Of a stretch of DNA of 64,000 nt, positions 30,577 through 39,358 are shown piece by piece. A model generated the notes under the pieces. That model was not told the origin of the DNA. It did no database searches and saw nothing but the letters and a program-made list of their open reading frames with translations. The stretch comes from Streptomyces sp. CC228A (GTDB lineage: Bacteria > Actinomycetota > Actinomycetes > Streptomycetales > Streptomycetaceae), in NCBI RefSeq assembly GCF_021390935.1, contig NZ_JAJPUI010000004.1, forward strand, positions 310,001 to 374,000, written 5' to 3'. Within the stretch, counting starts at the first letter, position 1. The number at the start of each line of letters is the position of its first letter. A program made the position numbers and the translations under genes.

Positions 30577-32267
30577 CGGCGGCGATCGGCAGCCTGTCCC
30601 GCGGAGCGAAGCTGGCCCTGGCCGGGACCGGGATCGGTCTGCTGGTGATCGCCCTGTCGGAGCTTTCCTCCCGCAGCCGTACAGCGTCGCCCGATGTCGA
30701 CCGGCTCACCACGTCCCTGGAGAACCTGGCCGCCACCGGCAAGTTCACCGGCGAGCTGCGCAAGAGCTTCGGTGACCTGGACGGCCTCATCAGCAAGATC
30801 CAGAAGGTGGGCGAGGCCGCCCGCGACCAGGAGGAGTACGTCGAGTCGTTCGGCAACAGCGGCATCGGTGTCCTCGACGACCTGCGACGCAGCGTCAACG
30901 ACCTGTGGCAGGACCTCACCCGGGGCGAGGACTCCCTGCAGTCGCTGTCAGCCGACTTCAAGGGCCTGGACGAGGCTCTCGCGGGGATGGTCAGCGCCGG
31001 GCACGGCGAGGAGGCCGCCCGCAACTTCAACCTGATCCGGGACGCAGCGGTGAAGGCCGGCCACTCGACCGAGGAACTCGCGGCTCTGTTCCCGCAGTAC
31101 CAGGCAGCGGTGGCCGCGGCGGACGCGGAGCAGCGCCTGGCCGCGCAGTCGATGGGCCTGTTCGGGCAGCAGGCGCAGGAGGTGCAGGCCAAGCTCGACG
31201 CGCAGAAGAAGAGCACGGACGGGCTGCGGCAGTCGATCCAGGCTCTCAACGAGGTCAACCGGCAGGGCCTCAACGGGATGATCGGGTTCGAGGCAGCGAT
31301 CGACGCGGCGTCCAAGGCGGCCGAGGAAAATGCCGGCGTGCTCGACATGCACGGCGGGACGCTGACGCTGAACACGGAGAAGCAGCGGGCAGCGGCAACG
31401 GCCCTCACCGATCTCGCGGCGAAGACCGACTCCGCCACGGCGGCCGCCCGCGAGTCGGGCGCCTCGTGGAGCGAGGTCAGCGGCATCTACGAGCGCGGCC
31501 GCCAGCAGCTCATCGCGAACGCCATACAGATGGGCCTCAACGAGAAGCAGGCCCGGGCGCTGGCCGACCAGATCCTCAAGACTCCCGACAAAACCGCGAA
31601 GCTGCGCGGTGACATGGAGGACCTGCAGAAGAAGCTCGACAGTGCGAAGGCGAAACTGAAGCGGGTGCCAGACTCCCGCAAGGCACAGGTGCGCGCGGAA
31701 ATCGCGGACCTGGAACGAAAGATCGACAGGGCCAAGGCGTACCTGGGCACGTTGCGTGACAAGACCGTCTACATCAACGCGCACATGTACATCACCGGGT
31801 CCCAGCAGGCGCGGGCTGCGGTGTCCAAGACCGGCGCGGGTCGGATCTTCGAGTACGCGCACGGCGGCCGGATCCGCGGCTACGCCTCCGGCGGAGAGGT
31901 CCAGGCGTTCCCGGACGGAGGACTTGTGCGCGGGCCCGGCAGCGCCACGAGCGACAGCGTCCTCGCCCTCTTCGGATCAGGTGCTCGTGCTCGTGTCTCG
32001 GACACCGAGTACGTCGTGAACGCGGCGGCGGTCAAGGAGTACGGCGTCCCGTTCCTCGACGCGGTCAACTCGCGGCTGCTGAAGGTGGGGCGCGCCGCGG
32101 CGAAAGCGGGGCGTGCCGCGGCGCCGATGGTCTCCCGGGCGGACGCCGGTGAGCGGCCGCAGGTCACATACAACGTGTACCCGCGCCAGTCGGTGATCAA
32201 CGTGGAGGACCTGCGGCTGCTGCAGCGGCAGGAGGAGGCGCGGCAGCGCGTGGGGAGGCCCCGATAG
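30573..32267 (+). CDS. Tape measure protein, C-terminal part
   Basis: 564 residues. Begins with a hydrophobic segment (LALAGTGIGLLVIALSEL) and contains long coiled coils (DLQKKLDSAKAKLKRVPDSR; IADLERKIDRAKAYLGTLR) and a Gly-rich end with HGGRIRGYASGGEV and GGLVRGPG repeats typical of tape-measure C-termini. The GTG overlapping the upstream stop may not be a real start; see the upstream half. Combined length would set a tail of roughly 140-150 nm by the usual 0.15 nm per residue rule. Confidence 0.85.
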   Translation: MTAAIGSLSRGAKLALAGTGIGLLVIALSELSSRSRTASPDVDRLTTSLENLAATGKFTGELRKSFGDLDGLISKIQKVGEAARDQEEYVESFGNSGIGVLDDLRRSVNDLWQDLTRGEDSLQSLSADFKGLDEALAGMVSAGHGEEAARNFNLIRDAAVKAGHSTEELAALFPQYQAAVAAADAEQRLAAQSMGLFGQQAQEVQAKLDAQKKSTDGLRQSIQALNEVNRQGLNGMIGFEAAIDAASKAAEENAGVLDMHGGTLTLNTEKQRAAATALTDLAAKTDSATAAARESGASWSEVSGIYERGRQQLIANAIQMGLNEKQARALADQILKTPDKTAKLRGDMEDLQKKLDSAKAKLKRVPDSRKAQVRAEIADLERKIDRAKAYLGTLRDKTVYINAHMYITGSQQARAAVSKTGAGRIFEYAHGGRIRGYASGGEVQAFPDGGLVRGPGSATSDSVLALFGSGARARVSDTEYVVNAAAVKEYGVPFLDAVNSRLLKVGRAAAKAGRAAAPMVSRADAGERPQVTYNVYPRQSVINVEDLRLLQRQEEARQRVGRPR

Positions 32268-33515
32268 ATGCCCCTGATCACAGCACAGGACACGCCGCCA
32301 CCCATCGAGGTCCCGGAGATCGGGTACGCGAGCATCACGTACATCGACCCGGCCGGGACCCGGTGGCCGATGACCGATCTGACGGCTGACTGGTACACGC
32401 TCGCCGAGGGGGTCAGTGGGCTGGGGGCGGCGCCGTACTCGCTCACCTCTGACCCGCATCCCCGCGGCGGGGCGCGGCTGCGGCATGTGCAGGCGGAGCC
32501 GCGGACGATTGTGTGGCCGGTGCTGGTGAAGGGTGCCACCCATAGCGAGTTCACGGTGAACTGGCGGGCCCTGGGCAGGGCGTTCACGCGGACGCTGCAG
32601 GCGACGGGCGGGGTGCGCGTGCCGGGCACGCTGGAGGTGGCGCGTCCGGACGGGAGCCGGCGCACGATCGCCTGCTACTACCAGAGCGGGTGGGACGGGC
32701 GTGGGCAGACGGCCACGGGCATCACGTGGGACTCGGCCGTGGTCACGCTGTGGTGTGAGGATCCGTACTGGGTGGACGCCCGGACGGTCCGCGTGCACCG
32801 CGAGTCCGGCAGTGGTGAGGACTACCTGCAGCCGTACCCGTCGGTGTCGTCCTCGCAGGTCCTCGGCGCGACGACGGTGAAAAACCCGGGCGACATCTTG
32901 GTGTGGCCGGAGTGGACGATCACCGGACCGGCGTCGCTGATCACGTTCACCCGCAGCGACACGGGCGACGAGTTCGTGCTGGACCCGTCGCTGGTGTCGG
33001 GGTCGCTGCTGGCGACGGAGCAGGTCGTCGTGACCACTGACCCGCCGCGGGTTCGGAAGCTCACGGCGGAGGTGCAGACGGTCGACCTGGGCGCCGCGTC
33101 CGCGGGCAGCATCACGATCACCTTCGATGGGGAGACGACGGGCAGCATCGCCTACGACGCGGACGCCGCGACCGTGCAGGCCGCGCTGGAGGCCCTGCCC
33201 AACGTGGAGGCGGGGGACGTGACGGTGAGCGGCGGGCCCCTGCCCGCGGCTGTGAGCCTGTCGTTCGCTGGGCAGTATCTCGGCGTGGACGTGCCGGAGG
33301 TGACTGTCACTCCGACCGGTCTGACCGGCGGCACTGTCACCGTCACCACCGTCACCGAGGGCGGCACCGCGAACTGGGTGGGCGCCCTGAACTGGCCGGC
33401 GGCGACGTTGTGGCCGCTGGACCCCGGCGACAACGACGTGGTGTTCCAGCTCGACGGCGCCGGGGCCGGCTCGGCCGTGGACCTCGCGTTCAACCCCCGC
33501 TACGAGACCGCATGA
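32268..33515 (+). CDS. Distal tail protein with inserted beta domain
   Basis: 415 residues, ATG directly after the tape measure stop. N-terminal ~210 residues match Dit-like siphoviral tail proteins (YYQSGWDGRGQTATGITWD; VVTLWCEDPYWVDA). Residues ~275-370 form a separate domain (SITITFDGETTGSIAYDADA; VQAALEALPNVEAGDVTVSG) that is a widespread phage decoration module; the Dit end (NDVVFQLDGAGAGSAVDLAF) resumes after it. Forms the hub that joins the tube to the baseplate. Confidence 0.8.
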   Translation: MPLITAQDTPPPIEVPEIGYASITYIDPAGTRWPMTDLTADWYTLAEGVSGLGAAPYSLTSDPHPRGGARLRHVQAEPRTIVWPVLVKGATHSEFTVNWRALGRAFTRTLQATGGVRVPGTLEVARPDGSRRTIACYYQSGWDGRGQTATGITWDSAVVTLWCEDPYWVDARTVRVHRESGSGEDYLQPYPSVSSSQVLGATTVKNPGDILVWPEWTITGPASLITFTRSDTGDEFVLDPSLVSGSLLATEQVVVTTDPPRVRKLTAEVQTVDLGAASAGSITITFDGETTGSIAYDADAATVQAALEALPNVEAGDVTVSGGPLPAAVSLSFAGQYLGVDVPEVTVTPTGLTGGTVTVTTVTEGGTANWVGALNWPAATLWPLDPGDNDVVFQLDGAGAGSAVDLAFNPRYETA

Positions 33516-33527
33516 GGGGAGGCCCTG

Positions 33528-34682
33528 GTGGCGATACAGATCCTGGTCACCGATGAGGACCTCACCGTTCAGGGCGACCCCCTCGACGACTGGACCAGCC
33601 TGGACGTGACGCAGCGTTTCAACGAGCCCGGGTCCGGCAGCATCCAGCTTGTCGCTCACCCGTACGTCATGGAGCAGCTGCAGCCCGGGCGGCGGCTGGT
33701 CGTCATCCGCGACGGCGCCGTGTGGATGGCAGGCCCGGTCGAGGTCCCGCAGCAGTACTCATGGGGAGTCGGCAGCGGGGGCGAGCGGCCGCCCGGTACG
33801 GTCACCGTCTATCTCAGCGACGACCTCGCCCGGGTGGCCGGCTACCTAACGTGGCCAGACCCGGCGGCGGCCTGGTCCGCGCAGCCGGACACCGCCCGGC
33901 AGATCACCAGCACCAACGCCGAGACCATCATCCGCACCCTGATCAGCGAGAACTGCGGGCCGGCTGCGGCGGCGGCCCGGCAGATCCCGAACTTCGCGCT
34001 CGCGACCGCGGCAGGGGTGGGCACGACCACCAGCGTCACCACCCGGTTCGAGGGACTCCTCGCCGCCTGCCGGCGGGTGGCCATCGACGGCGGCAACCTC
34101 GGGTTCCGCACCCGGCAGACCAGCAGCCAGATCGAGTTCGAGGTGTACGCGCCGCAGGACCTGACGGCGACCGCCCGGTTCAGCGAGGGCCTGGGCAACC
34201 TGCGCGCCCTCACCTACAAGCAGTCCGCGCCGACGGTCACACACGCCCTGGTCACGGGCTCCGAGCAGGCCACCCCCCGCACCTACGTGGAAGTCGCGGA
34301 CAGCACGGCTGCCTCCACGTGGTGGCGCGTTGAGCAGCTCGTCAACGGCACCGCCGACGACGACACCAACGGGGAGCTCAGCCAGGACGGGACGGAGGCG
34401 CTCGCCGAGGGAGCCCAGCCCGTGGAGCTGTCGACGGAGACCGTCGACACGGCGGACCTGCGGGCGGGCCGGGACTACGGGCTCGGGGACCAGGTGACAG
34501 TGGTCCTGCCGACCGGGCTGGAGGTAGCGGACATCGTGCGGTCGATCCGGCTGCAGGCCACGCCCGAGACGGGCGAGTACGTGACATCGCTGGTGGGGTC
34601 GCCGGAGGCCACATCCGACCCGCAGATGGTGCGGCTGGTACGCGAGCTGGGCCGCAGGCTCGGCCGCCTGGAAGCGAGGTAG
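33528..34682 (+). CDS. Tail-associated baseplate protein (Gp37-like/Tal)
   Basis: 384 residues from a GTG. The pattern WTSLDVTQRFNEPGSGSIQL, then PGRRLVVIRDGAVWMAGPVE and a late YGLGDQVTVVL, matches the siphovirus ReqiPepy6 Gp37-like family, which builds the tail-tip hub. Ends in a short coiled coil (MVRLVRELGRRLGRLEAR). Follows Dit as usual. Confidence 0.85.
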   Translation: MAIQILVTDEDLTVQGDPLDDWTSLDVTQRFNEPGSGSIQLVAHPYVMEQLQPGRRLVVIRDGAVWMAGPVEVPQQYSWGVGSGGERPPGTVTVYLSDDLARVAGYLTWPDPAAAWSAQPDTARQITSTNAETIIRTLISENCGPAAAAARQIPNFALATAAGVGTTTSVTTRFEGLLAACRRVAIDGGNLGFRTRQTSSQIEFEVYAPQDLTATARFSEGLGNLRALTYKQSAPTVTHALVTGSEQATPRTYVEVADSTAASTWWRVEQLVNGTADDDTNGELSQDGTEALAEGAQPVELSTETVDTADLRAGRDYGLGDQVTVVLPTGLEVADIVRSIRLQATPETGEYVTSLVGSPEATSDPQMVRLVRELGRRLGRLEAR

Positions 34683-34690
34683 GTAGCAGC

Positions 34691-35611
34691 ATGGCTCAGG
34701 ACTCCTGGCCGTCCCCGAATCACAACAGCAGGAACGTCACCGACAGCGAGTACGAGCAGATCGCCGCCCGCTTCTCGGACGACGGGGTGGACGGGTCACC
34801 GGCGGACACTGCGGTCGTGTCGGCCGGGGTCGGCCTGCAGGTGGTAGTGCGCTCGGGGGTGTACGCGTCGGTTCGCGGCCACGCCTGGTACTCGGGGGCG
34901 GTCGATGACACCCTCGCCATCGCCTCCAACAGCAGCGGGTCGACGCGGGTGGACCGGGTGGTGCTGCAGCTGGACCGGGCGACGTGGGACGTGCGCGCGG
35001 TCGTGGTGCAGGGCACGCCTGGGTCCGGGGCTCCGGCGCTGACGCAGGACACGGGCTCGTCGGGCGAGTACGAGATCCCCCTCGCGCAGGTCACGGTGCC
35101 GGATGCTGCGGCGTCGGTGACGGTGGCCCGGGATGAGCAGTACGTCGGCGGCCGGTCGCGGCCGTGCACGTCGTCGACTCGGCCGCCGCACCCGCGGCGC
35201 GGGGACCAGATCTACGAGACGGACACGGGCCGCTGGTACGGGTGGACGGGCGCGTCGTGGGTGCTGACCTACGAGGACACGGGCGAGGTCGCGCTGGGGG
35301 CGGGCTACTCGTCGTGGCAGGACCAGGGCAGCGCGGTGGGCCGGCGGATCGGCAACACGGTGACGCTGCGCATCTCGAAGATCCGGAAGAACGCCTACCT
35401 GCGGCGGGACGATGCGGCGTCGCTGCTGGCTCAGGTGCCCGCGACGCTCCGGCCGGTGGCCAGGAACCACTACTACGCGTGCCAGTTCTCCAACGGCGCC
35501 TCGGGCCGGGTGGAGGTGCTGACCGACGGCGGCATGTGGGTGCACTACCTGTCCGCGGATGTCAGTCCGGACATCACGTTGAGCCTGACCATGACCTACC
35601 TGCGGTACTGA
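34691..35611 (+). CDS. Baseplate/minor tail protein
   Basis: 306 residues with AGGTAGCAGC before the ATG. N-terminal domain (SRNVTDSEYEQIAARFSDDG; VDRVVLQLDRATWDVRAVVV) resembles receptor-binding upper baseplate proteins of actinophages; a GDQIYETDTGRWYGWTGASW tryptophan-rich linker and a C-terminal beta domain follow, which may contact the cell surface. Confidence 0.7.
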   Translation: MAQDSWPSPNHNSRNVTDSEYEQIAARFSDDGVDGSPADTAVVSAGVGLQVVVRSGVYASVRGHAWYSGAVDDTLAIASNSSGSTRVDRVVLQLDRATWDVRAVVVQGTPGSGAPALTQDTGSSGEYEIPLAQVTVPDAAASVTVARDEQYVGGRSRPCTSSTRPPHPRRGDQIYETDTGRWYGWTGASWVLTYEDTGEVALGAGYSSWQDQGSAVGRRIGNTVTLRISKIRKNAYLRRDDAASLLAQVPATLRPVARNHYYACQFSNGASGRVEVLTDGGMWVHYLSADVSPDITLSLTMTYLRY

Positions 35612-35624
35612 GAGGTGACGATCT

Positions 35625-37253
35625 GTGGCTAGGCATCGGTTCGGCGGCATCGCCGACTACGTGATCTCCCGCGGTACCGACGACGTGGCGACACTCGAAC
35701 CCGGCACCGTAGTGACCTGCTGGAACGCCTCGTCCGGCGGGACGCAGTACACCGACCTCACCGAGGTCGACGGGGTCACACCGATCGTGACCCTCACCGC
35801 CGATACCGAGGGCGCGGTGCCCGAGTTCATGGGCCCGGACGGGGTGCGGTCGCTGTACCTGGACGCCAACGGCGGGTCCGGGCCGCGGCGACGCAGCGTC
35901 GCCACGGACATCGGCGAGGACCTGACGGACGTGGAGTCCGACATCACCGCCCTCCAGGGCAGCCTGCTCGACAAGACCACGATCGCCGCGAAGGGCGATC
36001 TGCTGGTCGGTACGGCGGCGGCGACGGCGGCCCGGGTGGGTGTGGCGTCGGACGGGATGCTGCTGGTGGCGGACTCGCTCCAGGCGGCGGGGGTGCGGTG
36101 GGGGGCGGGGTGGCGGCGCCGGGACCTGCCGGATCCGCTGCTGGCGGACGCGGTGTCGGCGGAGGCGCCGACCATCACGGTGACGCAGCAGTCGACCTCG
36201 ACGATCGCGTCGGCGCAGGCGCTGCTGCCGCCGGACACGGGCCCGTTCCTCTACCTGGGCGCGGGCGACTTCGAGTTCGGGGCGGCGTTCCCGGACACGA
36301 CGCTGTACCTGCCGACTTCGAGGTACCCCAACACGTACTCGTCCGGACAGTCGAACTGGGCGGTCGAGTTCGCCACCGACGCGGCCGAGTTCGAGATCAT
36401 GTTCAAGTACATCTCCTCTGCCACGAAGTACCGGCTCACCGTCGATGGGCGGAAGGTCACCGATCTCGCACAGCTCACCGGGGCAAGCTCCGCGGGATCC
36501 CGCCACGTGCTGAAGGTCGCGTTCGCAAGCGCCACCCCGCGGCGCATCCGGTTCGACTTCACGACGATGCCGTTCGGTGGCCTCTACCTGGAGCCGGGCG
36601 CGACGGCGTGGCGGCCGACCTCGCAGGGCGGCCGGCTCGGGGTCCTCGGGGACAGCATCAGCGACGGCTCGTCGGAGAACACCGGCGCGGGCATCGGCAC
36701 CTGGGTCTACCGGGCCGGGCGGCTGCTGGGCTGCACGGACGTGTGGGACCAGGCCCGGGGCGGCACCGGCTACATCACCCCCGGCAGCTACACGACGTTC
36801 GCGAACCGGGTCGCCGGGGACATCACACCCTACGACTTCGACCGGCTGATTGTGTGGGGCGGCTACAACGACTCCGGCGGCGACCAGGGTGCAATCGGTA
36901 CCGCGGCGGAGGCGCTGTACGGACAGCTGCTCGGCGAGGTCGTGCCGGGTGGTGAGGTGGTCGTGATCGGCTGCTGGTCGCCGGTCGGGAGCCCGCCGGA
37001 CCCGGGGACGCTGCGGAGCACGGACGCGACGCTGAAGGCGGCGGCGCTGGCCGCGGGGGTGCCGTTCATCTCGCCGATCACCGGGGAGGTCTACAGCGCG
37101 ACGGGCGTGCTGCTGGATTCCCAGGGCGAGTGGATCACCACGGAGAACGCGTCCTCGTACGTCGGTGGGGACGGGGTCCACCCGACCGACAACGGCCACG
37201 CCTACCTGGCGCGCCGGATCGTGGAGGCCCTCAAGGTCCTCATGCCCGCCTGA
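35625..37253 (+). CDS. Tail fibre with SGNH/GDSL hydrolase domain
   Basis: 542 residues from a GTG. Residues ~1-170 resemble tail-fibre attachment regions (GVRSLYLDANGG; TIAAKGDLLVGTAAATAARV). From ~330 to the end is an SGNH hydrolase: GDS (342-344, catalytic Ser), a GGYND block and a terminal DGVHPTDNGH with the catalytic Asp/His. A beta-rich region precedes it. The enzyme probably deacylates host surface glycans during adsorption, a depolymerase-like job. Last gene before the host-interaction and lysis block. Confidence 0.85.
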   Translation: MARHRFGGIADYVISRGTDDVATLEPGTVVTCWNASSGGTQYTDLTEVDGVTPIVTLTADTEGAVPEFMGPDGVRSLYLDANGGSGPRRRSVATDIGEDLTDVESDITALQGSLLDKTTIAAKGDLLVGTAAATAARVGVASDGMLLVADSLQAAGVRWGAGWRRRDLPDPLLADAVSAEAPTITVTQQSTSTIASAQALLPPDTGPFLYLGAGDFEFGAAFPDTTLYLPTSRYPNTYSSGQSNWAVEFATDAAEFEIMFKYISSATKYRLTVDGRKVTDLAQLTGASSAGSRHVLKVAFASATPRRIRFDFTTMPFGGLYLEPGATAWRPTSQGGRLGVLGDSISDGSSENTGAGIGTWVYRAGRLLGCTDVWDQARGGTGYITPGSYTTFANRVAGDITPYDFDRLIVWGGYNDSGGDQGAIGTAAEALYGQLLGEVVPGGEVVVIGCWSPVGSPPDPGTLRSTDATLKAAALAAGVPFISPITGEVYSATGVLLDSQGEWITTENASSYVGGDGVHPTDNGHAYLARRIVEALKVLMPA

Positions 37254-37321
37254 GCCTCGCCCAACTGCCGCCCCGCCGCCACCCGAGCGCCGGGGCTTCC
37301 TCATGCCCCAAGGAGGGCCTC

Positions 37322-37534
37322 ATGGCCTACGACCTCGACATTCCGAACCGGTTCACCTACCACCCGCCGCACGGCGACCAGGCGCAGAGGTACGAGCGCC
37401 TGCGCGCCGCTGGCCGTGAGTTCGCTGAGCTGCTGGCCGAGCTGTGTCCCTCGTCGTCGGAGCTGTCGCGTGCGGTGGCACACGTGGACGAGGCAGTCAT
37501 GAACGCCAACGCCGGCATCGCACGGCACAGCTGA
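37322..37534 (+). CDS. Acb2/Tad1-like cyclic-nucleotide sponge, probable anti-CBASS
   Basis: 70 residues with AAGGAGGG upstream. FTYHPPHGDQAQRYERLRAA followed by a long helix and the terminal AVMNANAGIARH closely match, from memory, the helical-hairpin family of phage Acb2 proteins (Acb2/Tad1 hairpin domain). These bind cyclic di- and trinucleotides made by CBASS systems and stop effector activation; related folds bind Thoeris signals. The gene lies between tail fibre and endolysin, a common place in actinophages. Family is clear by pattern; the ligand here is unknown. Confidence 0.82.
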   Translation: MAYDLDIPNRFTYHPPHGDQAQRYERLRAAGREFAELLAELCPSSSELSRAVAHVDEAVMNANAGIARHS

Positions 37535-37543
37535 GGAGGGCCC

Positions 37544-38488
37544 ATGGACTTCGTCTCACGCTCAGATCTGGGGCTCCCCCCGACCAGTCCCGCGGCGTAC
37601 CTCGCGTCGACGCGGGGGGTGAAGGTCCACTACCTCGGCACGGCCTACACCTCCCGGGCGCACGACGGGTGCGCGGCCTACGTGCGGCAGGTGCGGTCCG
37701 CGCATCTGGCGAACACCGCCGAGAACTATGTGGACGTGGCGTACAACCTGCTGGTGTGCGAGCACGGCGCGGTGTTCGAGGGGCGGGGCGCGCACCGCCG
37801 CTGCGGGGCCAACGGCAGCGCGGAGCTCAACCGCGCGCACTACGCGGTGTGCGCGCTGCTCGGCTCCTCCGGCCTCACCGAGCCGCCCGACGCGATGCTG
37901 CGCGGCCTGCGGGACGCCATCGACTACCTGCGCCGCGAGGGCGACGCGGGCGACGAGGTCCTCGGCCACCGCGACGGGCACCCCACCTCGTGCCCCGGGG
38001 AGCCGCTGCACGCGTGGGTGCGGGCCGGGGCCCCGCGACCTGCCGACCCCACACCCGCCCCGGCCCCGCCGCCGGACCCTGACCCTGTCGAGGAGGACCT
38101 GATGCCCGTACCCGCTGTGCTGCTGGAGTCCCTGCCGGGCGGCCCCGAACTCCCCGGGGGTGAGTGGCTGGAGCTGCCGGCCGCGAAGGACACCGTGATC
38201 CTGCGGGGGCCGTGCGTGTACGCGGTCACCGCCACGGTCGCCCTCACCGGGGTGCCGGCGGGCGCCCGGCCGCGGCTCATGTTCAGCCACGTCGACATCG
38301 CGACGCGGCGCCGGTACCGGCGGCTGGCGGTGGATCTGCCGCAGCGCGCGGGGGAGGTGACAGGGCAGGTGTCGGCTTCCGGCCGACTGCCCCGCGGCCA
38401 GTACCTGAAGGTCCAGGCCCTCGCCGAGCTGGGCGGGGTGTCTGTGTCGCATCGCACGATCGAGGGCCTGTACTGGCCGGAAGGATGA
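37544..38488 (+). CDS. Endolysin: N-acetylmuramoyl-L-alanine amidase (PGRP-like)
   Basis: 314 residues. Catalytic domain ~20-155 with zinc ligands His29 (KVHY), His142 (GHRDGHP) and Cys150 (TSCPG), and YNLLVCEHGAVFEGR. A Pro-rich linker (~160-190) leads to a beta-rich C-terminal domain of ~120 residues that may bind the wall. Cuts the bond between muramic acid and the stem peptide. The next genes encode membrane proteins, so it is part of a lysis cassette. Confidence 0.9.
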   Translation: MDFVSRSDLGLPPTSPAAYLASTRGVKVHYLGTAYTSRAHDGCAAYVRQVRSAHLANTAENYVDVAYNLLVCEHGAVFEGRGAHRRCGANGSAELNRAHYAVCALLGSSGLTEPPDAMLRGLRDAIDYLRREGDAGDEVLGHRDGHPTSCPGEPLHAWVRAGAPRPADPTPAPAPPPDPDPVEEDLMPVPAVLLESLPGGPELPGGEWLELPAAKDTVILRGPCVYAVTATVALTGVPAGARPRLMFSHVDIATRRRYRRLAVDLPQRAGEVTGQVSASGRLPRGQYLKVQALAELGGVSVSHRTIEGLYWPEG

Positions 38489-38850
38489 CCATCATGAATC
38501 TGCTCGCATCCGCACTTCGCACCCTGGTCCCGCTGCTGGTGGGCTGGGTAGTGACCGTGACCGAGGCGCTCGGTATCGAGGTCGACTCGGTGGCGGTGGC
38601 CGGCGGCGTGATGGCCGCGGTGACCGCGGCCTACTACCTGCTGCTCCGCCTCGCCGAGCAGCTGGCCGAACGGCTGGAGTGGGAACCGCTGCGGCTGGCG
38701 GCGGGGGTGCTGTTGGGCTGGGCCCGGCCGCCGTCCTACGAGGCGCCGCCGCCCGCGGGGACTATGCGCGTGCACCTCAACGCGGACACGTTCGCTGAGG
38801 AGCTGCGCGAGGCGATCCGCCGCAACATCTACCTCGGGGACCGCTCGTGA
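38485..38850 (+). CDS. Holin-like membrane protein
   Basis: 121 residues, ATG overlapping the endolysin stop. Two hydrophobic helices (LRTLVPLLVGWVVTVTEALG; VAVAGGVMAAVTAAYYLLLR) followed by an amphipathic polar tail. Size, topology and place right after the endolysin point to a holin; the C-terminal domain is longer than in minimal holins. Confidence 0.7.
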   Translation: MTIMNLLASALRTLVPLLVGWVVTVTEALGIEVDSVAVAGGVMAAVTAAYYLLLRLAEQLAERLEWEPLRLAAGVLLGWARPPSYEAPPPAGTMRVHLNADTFAEELREAIRRNIYLGDRS

Positions 38851-39188
38851 CGCCGTCCCCAACCGGGATACCCGCGGTGGATTTCCTGCTGGTGTGGGGT
38901 GGTGCGGCGACGGTGCTGGGCGGGGCGGCGACGATGGCGTGGCGGTCGGTCGCGGGCGCCCGCCGTCTCGCCGGCCGCCTGAACGAGGTGATCGACGACT
39001 GGTCCGGCACGCCGCCGCGACCCGGGGTCCCGGCCCGGCCGGGGGTGATGGAGCGGCTGGGCGGGATCGAGCAGCGCCTCACCGCGGTCGAGCACGAGCT
39101 GAACCCCAACTCCGGGGCGAGCCTGCGGGACGCCGTGGACCGCGTGGACATCCGCACCGCCCGACTCTGCCCCGAGGAGGCCGATTAG
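38847..39188 (+). CDS. DUF2746-like membrane protein, second holin candidate
   Basis: 113 residues from an overlapping GTG. One N-terminal helix (VDFLLVWGGAATVLGGAATMAW) and a cytoplasmic coiled region (MERLGGIEQRLTAVEHELNPNSG) match the DUF2746 proteins found in actinophage lysis cassettes. May act as holin or holin partner with the upstream gene. Last gene of the late operon before the first CRISPR-like unit and terminator. Confidence 0.7.
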   Translation: MTPSPTGIPAVDFLLVWGGAATVLGGAATMAWRSVAGARRLAGRLNEVIDDWSGTPPRPGVPARPGVMERLGGIEQRLTAVEHELNPNSGASLRDAVDRVDIRTARLCPEEAD

Positions 39189-39209
39189 GCGTGGAGTGGT
39201 CCTCGGTCG

Positions 39210-39317
39210 GCCCTCTCCGCGCGAGCGGAGGTGACCCGGACTGCCGCGACAGGACGTGCGGTGCACACGAGGGGCCGGCCTGCGTGACCTGTTGCCCGCG
39301 CGAGCGGTGTGATTCCG
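39210..39317 (+). repeat. Diverged pair of CRISPR I-E-like hairpin repeats
   Basis: Element 1 (39,210-39,238) has a 6-bp stem and 4-nt loop, CTCCGC-GCGA-GCGGAG, followed by TGACCCG, identical to the 3' tag of the repeat at 39,989. Its stem differs from the I-E stem by a C-G to T-A swap on both sides, so pairing is kept. Element 2 starts CTGTTGCCCGCGCGAGCGG (39,289) and ends GATTC like the last repeat of the second unit. They are 79 bp apart, not 61. Looks like an older relative of the 39,989-40,078 unit. Confidence 0.6.
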
Positions 39318-39356
39318 CCCCCTGCCCTCCCCTCATGGGGAGAGTGGGGGCGGTTT
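39315..39356 (+). terminator. Strong terminator ending late operon and first repeat unit
   Basis: CCGCCCCC pairs with GGGGGCGG, with an inner CCTCCCC/GGGGAG stem, followed by TTTCGTCATG. A near-copy (same outer stem and same TTTCGTCATG tail) follows the second repeat unit at 40,079. Confidence 0.8.
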
Positions 39357-39358
39357 CG

